Shown here: positions 58,755 to 64,000 of the stretch, in pieces | How positions within the stretch are numbered: the first letter of the stretch is position 1 | Layout of the letters: every line of letters begins with the position of its first letter | DNA from: Bacillus massilioanorexius | GTDB lineage: Bacteria; Bacillota; Bacilli; Bacillales; DSM-1321 | Direction of reading: 5' to 3' | Assembly (NCBI RefSeq): GCF_902374955.1 | Contig: NZ_CABKRX010000073.1 | Location: 1 to 64,000, forward strand | DNA: 64,000 bases | Notes under the pieces: generated by a model | Seen by the model: only the letters and a program-made list of their open reading frames with translations | Told to the model about the DNA's origin: nothing | The model's database searches: none | Position numbers and translations under genes: made by a program

Positions 58755-60248
58755 TTATTTTTGAACTGTAACTCTTGGAATATATAAAACCTGACCTTCG
58801 GTTATATCATTTTCACTATTAAGACCGTTAGAAGAAACAATCTCATGTTTACTAACATGATATCGGTTTGCTAAATCAGTAATACTTTCACCATTTTGCA
58901 CAATACATACTTTTAATTTGGTTTGAGTATTTGTATCTTTTTTGGCAAAGAAATCCGTTAAGCTAACAGTAGAACGATTATGTTCAACTACTTTTTCTTG
59001 CTCTTTTTTACTTTCCTGCTTTTCATTTACATCTAAAGCTTCCTCTCGGTTGTTAGCAGGCTGATATATTTTGACCTCTTCTACGCTTTCCTCTACTTTT
59101 ATTTTACTTTCGTTATTTCTCACAACTTGTAAACTCTCATTAATCGAGCTTTCTAAAACCTTACTCTCTACTTTTTCTTCTTTTATTTCTTCCCTGTTAG
59201 GTAATGCTTCATTGGTTTGCACATCTACCGGCATAAAAGTAGGTATCGGTATAGAGAATTCCGTTTGAAATGGACGACTGCCTATCGGTTGATAATGACT
59301 CATTTGAAAAGGTACTTCTTCCTTCTTCGTTGAATCTTCTACTGGTCTCGCATGGGATTCAGCCATGAATGACTCATACACACTAGATTCCCTTTTTACC
59401 TTTGAATCTTCTTCTGGTCTCGCATAAGCTTCAGCCGTAAATGACTCATAAATGCTGGATTCCTTTTTTATCATGGATTCTTTAGCTGGTCTTATTAATG
59501 ACTCATAAATACTCGATTCCTTTTTTATCATGGATTCTTCAGCTGGTCTTATTAATGACTCATAAATACTCGATTCCTTTTTTATCATGGATTCTTCAGC
59601 TGGTCTTATTAATGACTCATAAATACTCGATTCCTTTTTTATCGACGTTTCTTCCTGATCACGCTCAAGTTGGTCAACATGATGATTTTGTTCATTAAAT
59701 TGAGGCATAAATACATCTATAGTGGTATATTCCTCATTTTGCTGTAACTCATCTTCTCGCATTGAATAATTCAGTTGTGATTCAGTTTGATTCCCATATT
59801 GTTCTGATTCATCATAAATACCGGAAATAAGTAATTCTGCAACTAATTTAATGCAACTATTCTCGGGCATATTGTAATCAAATGTTGATATATCTACTTC
59901 AATTAAATTTCTATTTTCAATACGATTTGCAGGTATGCTTATATCAACAGGGAACGTATGATAAAAAGTATTAATATCATCCTCTTCATTTCGTTCAACA
60001 TTTTGCACATACCTAGTGTGAGTGATGGATGTACTTTCTGTATATTCCCAATCTCCGCTCTCCTCAACTCCTCGGTATTCTCCAGATACTTCCAGAGTTC
60101 CTTCAATAACAATATATTGATTTCGCTCTGAAATAACAACATTTGGTTCAATGGAAAGCGAATATAGTTCACTGACCTCTTGACCTTTTGGGAACCATAT
60201 TGATTCTTCTAGTGAAAATCGTAAACACGATTGATTTTGCCCTGTCAA
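58755..60248 (-). CDS. spoVID: Spore coat assembly protein SpoVID
   Basis: Morphogenetic protein required for encasement of the forespore by the coat; it binds SafA and SpoIVA. 497 aa: N-terminal beta-rich SPOCS-like domain (LRFSLEESIWFPKGQEVSELYSLSIEP), an acidic low-complexity middle with tandem repeats (KKESSIYESLIRPAEESMI), and a C-terminal LysM domain at about residues 448-494 (CIVQNGESITDLANRYHVSKHEI). Its partner SafA is encoded at 12-14 kb. Confidence 0.95.
   Translation of the reverse strand: MTGQNQSCLRFSLEESIWFPKGQEVSELYSLSIEPNVVISERNQYIVIEGTLEVSGEYRGVEESGDWEYTESTSITHTRYVQNVERNEEDDINTFYHTFPVDISIPANRIENRNLIEVDISTFDYNMPENSCIKLVAELLISGIYDESEQYGNQTESQLNYSMREDELQQNEEYTTIDVFMPQFNEQNHHVDQLERDQEETSIKKESSIYESLIRPAEESMIKKESSIYESLIRPAEESMIKKESSIYESLIRPAKESMIKKESSIYESFTAEAYARPEEDSKVKRESSVYESFMAESHARPVEDSTKKEEVPFQMSHYQPIGSRPFQTEFSIPIPTFMPVDVQTNEALPNREEIKEEKVESKVLESSINESLQVVRNNESKIKVEESVEEVKIYQPANNREEALDVNEKQESKKEQEKVVEHNRSTVSLTDFFAKKDTNTQTKLKVCIVQNGESITDLANRYHVSKHEIVSSNGLNSENDITEGQVLYIPRVTVQK
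59462..59648 (-). repeat. 57-bp coding tandem repeat in spoVID
   Basis: Three consecutive, almost identical 57-bp units (59462-59518, 59519-59575, 59576-59632) plus a partial fourth. The first differs from the others by one base (TTTAGC/TTCAGC). Each encodes a 19-residue KKESSIYESLIRPAEESMI unit. Diverged copies continue to about 59340. Confidence 0.95.
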
Positions 60249-60513
60249 AATTTGCTCCTCCTCTCATTTCCTAAAAAATACAGTATCTATCATTAATAAG
60301 CTATGAATCAAACTTGTTTTTTAGTACAGAGATGACAAAACCAATACTACAATTTAAATGATTCCTGCAATTCCAAATAGATTTTTATATCTACGTTACA
60401 AAGGAAGGAATCAACTTCAGAAAGTATTTAAATAAGAACGCGGATTCACAGCTCACACCACCCGCCAGACCAAACAACCTTTATATTCATGAAAATGTAG
60501 ATAGCAACAGCTT
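60249..60513. other. Region upstream of spoVID
   Basis: About 265 bases without a gene; expected to hold the spoVID promoter. No confident sigma-E promoter identified. Confidence 0.35.
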
Positions 60514-60560
60514 AAAGGCCTCTGAAAAGTGATTATTATCGCTTTTCAGAGGCCCTTTTT
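60514..60560. terminator. Terminator of the ABC exporter genes
   Basis: AAAGGCCTCTGAAAAG / CTTTTCAGAGGCCCTTTTT hairpin after the second ABC gene; T runs on both strands. Confidence 0.85.
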
Positions 60561-60587
60561 AGAGACAAACTGACTACTTTTTAATAT

Positions 60588-62459
60588 TTATCCAGCATCA
60601 TCTGCTAAACTTTCATCGGAAAATTGGCTATTATATAAATCAGCATAGAAACCATTTTTCGCAAGTAACTCATTATGATTTCCTTGCTCAATTACAGTTC
60701 CATTGTTCATAACAAGTATTAAATCAGCATCTTTTATCGTTGAAAGACGATGAGCAATAACAAAACTTGTTCTACCTTCCATTAAAGCATTCATCGCTTT
60801 TTGAATAAAGATTTCTGTTCGAGTATCCACACTACTTGTAGCCTCATCTAATATTAAAATCGCCGGGTCAGCTAAAATTGCTCTCGCTATCGTTAATAGC
60901 TGTTTTTGTCCTTGTGAAATATTTGTTGCTTCTTCATTTAATACCGTGTCATATCCTTCTGGTAATGTACGGATGAAATGATCGGCATGAGCAGCACAAG
61001 CTGCTGTAACAACATCTTGTCTCGTTGCTCCTTCTCGACCGTATGCAATATTATCTGCTATCGTTCCATTAAAGAGCCATGTATCTTGAAGAACCATTCC
61101 AAATAGGCTATGCAAATCACTACGTTTCATTTCTTTAATATCGACACCATCTATGCAGATTTTGCCATTATTGATTTCATAAAAACGCATTAACAAATTA
61201 ATTAATGTTGTTTTCCCTGCCCCTGTAGGACCTACGATAGCAATCATTTGGCCAGGTTGAACATGTATATTCATATCTTTAATCAATAACTCATCTTCTT
61301 TATAACCAAAAGATACGTGCTCGAATGTCACCTGACCTTTTGGATATGAAATAACTTTTGTTTGAGCCGCTTCTGGAACCTCCTCCTCTTCATCTAATAA
61401 CTCGAATACTCTTTCAGCTGACGCAATAGTTGACTGAATAATATTGGCTATATTTGCTGTCTGAGTAATAGGTTGAGAAAATTGGCGTGCATATTGGATA
61501 AACGCTTGAATATCACCGACTGAAATATAGCTTTTTGTTACAAAAATCCCACCTACTACCGAGATTAATACATAACCAAAATTATTGACGAATTGCATTA
61601 ATGGCATGATTACCCCTGAAATAAATTGTGCTTTCCAGCCAGATTGATACAATTTTTCATTAATAACTTTAAATTCGTCTAATGCTTTTTCCTCATGACC
61701 AAACGCCTTTACAACTTCATGACCCGTATACATTTCTTCTACATGACCACTCAGTTCACCCAATGATTTCTGTTGACCTACAAAATATCCTTGAGATTTC
61801 TTGGCCACTAATACTGCGATTACCGCACTTAAAGGTAACGTTAATAATAAAATTAATGTCATCACTGGACTAATTGTTAGCATCATGATAATTACACCAA
61901 TAATAGTTATGATAGATGTAATTAATTGAGTTAAACTTTGCTGCAATGTAGTACTAATGTTATCGATATCATTTACTACCCTACTCAATGTTTCACCAGT
62001 CGTTGTACCATCGAAATATTTCAATGGAAGTCTGCTTATTTTATCCTCTGCTTGCTCTCTCAACGTGTAAACAGTTCGTTGGGCAACACTGGCCATGATA
62101 AATTGTTGAATCCAGCTAAATAGCGAACTAAATAAGTATAAGCCTGCTAGTAAGCACAAAATACGAAAGATATAGTCAAAATCTATCGCTGCATTAGGTA
62201 CTCCAGCTAATTTCATCGATATTCCTTCAAAGATTTTTGTTGTTGCTTTCCCCAATATCTTAGGACCTAATATCATGAAAATCGTACTTAATATTGCCGC
62301 AAAAAAGACCGATATTAAGCGAATTTTATAAGGAGCTAAATAACCGATTAGTCGTTTTAAAGTTCCTTTAAAATCTTTTGCCTTCTGTACAGGAGCTCCT
62401 GCACCTGGTGGTCCAAAACCAGGTCCTTTTCGATTAGAATGTTGATTGGTTTTTCTCAT
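60588..62459 (-). CDS. ABC exporter half-transporter, canonical ATP site subunit
   Basis: 623 aa: Pro/Gly-rich cytoplasmic N terminus, six-TM exporter domain, nucleotide-binding domain. Walker A GPTGAGKTT, Walker B AILILDEATSS with the catalytic Glu, H-loop VIAHRLST, but the signature is ISQGQ rather than SGGQ. Together with the neighbouring gene it forms a heterodimeric exporter of the BmrCD/YfiBC type, usually exporting drugs or lipids; substrate unknown. Overlaps the upstream gene by 4 bases. Confidence 0.93.
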   Translation of the reverse strand: MRKTNQHSNRKGPGFGPPGAGAPVQKAKDFKGTLKRLIGYLAPYKIRLISVFFAAILSTIFMILGPKILGKATTKIFEGISMKLAGVPNAAIDFDYIFRILCLLAGLYLFSSLFSWIQQFIMASVAQRTVYTLREQAEDKISRLPLKYFDGTTTGETLSRVVNDIDNISTTLQQSLTQLITSIITIIGVIIMMLTISPVMTLILLLTLPLSAVIAVLVAKKSQGYFVGQQKSLGELSGHVEEMYTGHEVVKAFGHEEKALDEFKVINEKLYQSGWKAQFISGVIMPLMQFVNNFGYVLISVVGGIFVTKSYISVGDIQAFIQYARQFSQPITQTANIANIIQSTIASAERVFELLDEEEEVPEAAQTKVISYPKGQVTFEHVSFGYKEDELLIKDMNIHVQPGQMIAIVGPTGAGKTTLINLLMRFYEINNGKICIDGVDIKEMKRSDLHSLFGMVLQDTWLFNGTIADNIAYGREGATRQDVVTAACAAHADHFIRTLPEGYDTVLNEEATNISQGQKQLLTIARAILADPAILILDEATSSVDTRTEIFIQKAMNALMEGRTSFVIAHRLSTIKDADLILVMNNGTVIEQGNHNELLAKNGFYADLYNSQFSDESLADDAG

Positions 62460-64000
62460 GCAATCTCCTCCTCTGAAAGTTGGGAAGAAACAATTTCTTT
62501 ATAAACATCACAAGTTTCCATCAATTGTTGATGTGTTCCAATACCTGCAACTTCTCCTTCATCAAGCACAATAATTCGATCTGCATCCATTACTGTAGAT
62601 ACTCGTTGAGCAACAATTAACACCGTTGAATCTGTTGTTTCTTGCTTTAATGCTCCACGAAGCTTTGCATCCGTTTTGAAATCTAGCGCTGAGAAGCTAT
62701 CGTCAAACAAATAAATTTCTGGTTTTCTTACGAGAGCTCTTGCAATGGATAAACGTTGCTTTTGCCCACCAGAGACATTGGTACCTCCTTGTGAAATTTC
62801 CGAGTCAAAACCATCCTTCATATTAGTGACAAATTCATATGCTTGAGCTACTTTTGCAGAGTGAATAACTTCCTCATCTGTCGCATTCTCATTTCCAAAT
62901 AAAATATTTTCCTTCACAGTTCCGCTAAACAAGACTGCCTTTTGAGGTACTAGACCAATCTTAGATCGTAAAGATTCTAATGAAAATTGACTAATTTCTA
63001 TGTCATCAATTAATATTTCTCCAGAATCAACTTTATAAAATCGCGGTATTAATTTTAATAATGTCGATTTACCAGAGCCAGTTCCTCCGATGATCGCGGT
63101 AACTTCACCTGGCTCAGCACGGAAAGAAAGATTTACCAACGCTGGATGTTCAGCACCTGGATAACTGAATGTAACATTTTTAAATTCTAAATAACCTTTT
63201 TTATTGGCTTGTATGTCCTTTGATTCTTCTATAATAGTCTGCTGTATTTCCAGCACTTCAGTTATTCGGTTTGCTGATGCTGATGCACGTGGAATCATGA
63301 CAAACATCATAGATAACATAACCATCGAGAACATAATTTGCATGGCGTATTGTAAAAATGCCATTAAATCACCTACAAGCATGTCACCATGATTAATTCG
63401 AAGTGCTCCGAACCAAATGATAGCGATTGTTGTGTAATTCATAATCAACATAAGAGCTGGCATTAGTGTTGCCATTATCTTGTTAACCTTAATAGTCGTT
63501 TCAGTTAAATCTGAATTTGCCCCTTTAAATCTCTTTTTTTCATAGTTAATTCTGTTAAAAGATCGGATAACACGAACACCTGTCAGATTCTCACGTAATA
63601 CTCGGTTTACTTGATCAAGCTTCACTTGAACTGATTTAAATAAAGGAATCCCTTTCCACACTACAAGTCCAATCACAACAAACAGTATCGGAACAGCAAT
63701 AATTAATACTTTCGAAAGCTCAGGATCCTTAGAGTATGCCATAATAATTCCTCCAGCTGCCATAAGAGGAGCCGTCACCATCATACGCAAAATCATATTA
63801 ATAACATTTTGTACTTGTGTGATATCATTAGTTGTTCTTGTAATTAATGAAGCTGTTCCTACTTGATCAAATTCATTTAAAGAAAAGCTTTCTACATGAG
63901 AAAAAACTTTGTAGCGCAAATTTTTTCCAAATGACATGGACACCTTCGCACTAAAAAAGCTAGCTGCAACCGAACATATTGTACCTAATGCAGCAACAAG
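62456..64000 (-). CDS. ABC exporter half-transporter, degenerate ATP site subunit (5' end outside window)
   Basis: The frame is open to the window edge (SFFSAKVSMSFGKNLRYKVF precedes the first internal Met), so the N terminus with the first TM segments is missing here. Remaining: rest of the exporter TM domain and an NBD with Walker A GGTGSGKST and signature VSGGQ, but the Walker B ends in Asp-Asp (LFDDSFSALD, no catalytic Glu) and the H-loop is VAQR, not VAHR. These substitutions mark the degenerate partner of a heterodimer. Confidence 0.93.
   Translation of the reverse strand, partial: LVAALGTICSVAASFFSAKVSMSFGKNLRYKVFSHVESFSLNEFDQVGTASLITRTTNDITQVQNVINMILRMMVTAPLMAAGGIIMAYSKDPELSKVLIIAVPILFVVIGLVVWKGIPLFKSVQVKLDQVNRVLRENLTGVRVIRSFNRINYEKKRFKGANSDLTETTIKVNKIMATLMPALMLIMNYTTIAIIWFGALRINHGDMLVGDLMAFLQYAMQIMFSMVMLSMMFVMIPRASASANRITEVLEIQQTIIEESKDIQANKKGYLEFKNVTFSYPGAEHPALVNLSFRAEPGEVTAIIGGTGSGKSTLLKLIPRFYKVDSGEILIDDIEISQFSLESLRSKIGLVPQKAVLFSGTVKENILFGNENATDEEVIHSAKVAQAYEFVTNMKDGFDSEISQGGTNVSGGQKQRLSIARALVRKPEIYLFDDSFSALDFKTDAKLRGALKQETTDSTVLIVAQRVSTVMDADRIIVLDEGEVAGIGTHQQLMETCDVYKEIVSSQLSEEEIA

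Overview
The window is a chromosomal stretch of a low-GC, endospore-forming Bacillaceae (Bacillus-like) bacterium. The gene order is the classic Bacillus block running from secDF to spoVID, almost all on the minus strand: secDF, comN, (spoVB), a DUF421 gene, yajC, tgt, queA, ruvB, ruvA, bofC, safA, nadA-nadC-nadB, nifS/niaR, pheA, pheB, obg, spo0B, rpmA-prp-rplU, rng, spoIVFB-spoIVFA, minD-minC, mreD-mreC-mreB, radC, maf, spoIIB, comC, folC, corA, valS, ysxE, spoVID. Many products serve sporulation (SpoVB, BofC, SafA, Spo0B, SpoIVFA/FB, SpoIIB, SpoVID, YsxE), which fixes the lifestyle.

Layout. 1-10.4 kb: protein secretion (SecDF, YajC), queuosine tRNA modification (tgt, queA) and Holliday-junction processing (ruvAB). 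10.4-15.1 kb: bofC, a CotS-type kinase gene overlapping a long repeat-rich safA/exsA, and a DedA gene. 15.5-30.1 kb: the NAD de novo cluster nadBCA and the divergent nifS-niaR pair, pushed apart by about 9 kb holding an MFS transporter, a bacillopeptidase F (bpr), an aminotransferase and an unrecognised gene; NiaR-type palindromes remain in front of both nadB and nifS. 30.1-36.4 kb: pheA and pheB-obg, separated by an intact chemoreceptor gene and a decayed copy of it; then spo0B. 36.8-45 kb: ribosomal operon with an L21 leader, RNase G, SpoIVF proteins, MinCD, MreCD. 45-53.2 kb: mreB-radC, maf, spoIIB, comC, folC, corA. 53.2-64 kb: an M-box magnesium riboswitch ahead of corA, a T-box ahead of valS, the spoVID-ysxE pair, and a two-gene heterodimeric ABC exporter whose first gene runs off the window.

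The region is mostly conserved core genome. I did not find a convincing new multi-gene system. The most informative observations are: (i) both LysM spore-coat morphogens (SafA, SpoVID) are followed by an APH-fold kinase-like gene, one with complete catalytic motifs and one with substituted motifs; (ii) the M-box plus terminator controlling a CorA-type transporter; (iii) insertions that split the nad and phe clusters; (iv) a terminator and dispersed repeat that cut mreB off from mreCD-minCD; (v) coding tandem repeats in safA and spoVID; (vi) two families of dispersed intergenic repeats; (vii) a possible coding remnant between comC and spoIIB.
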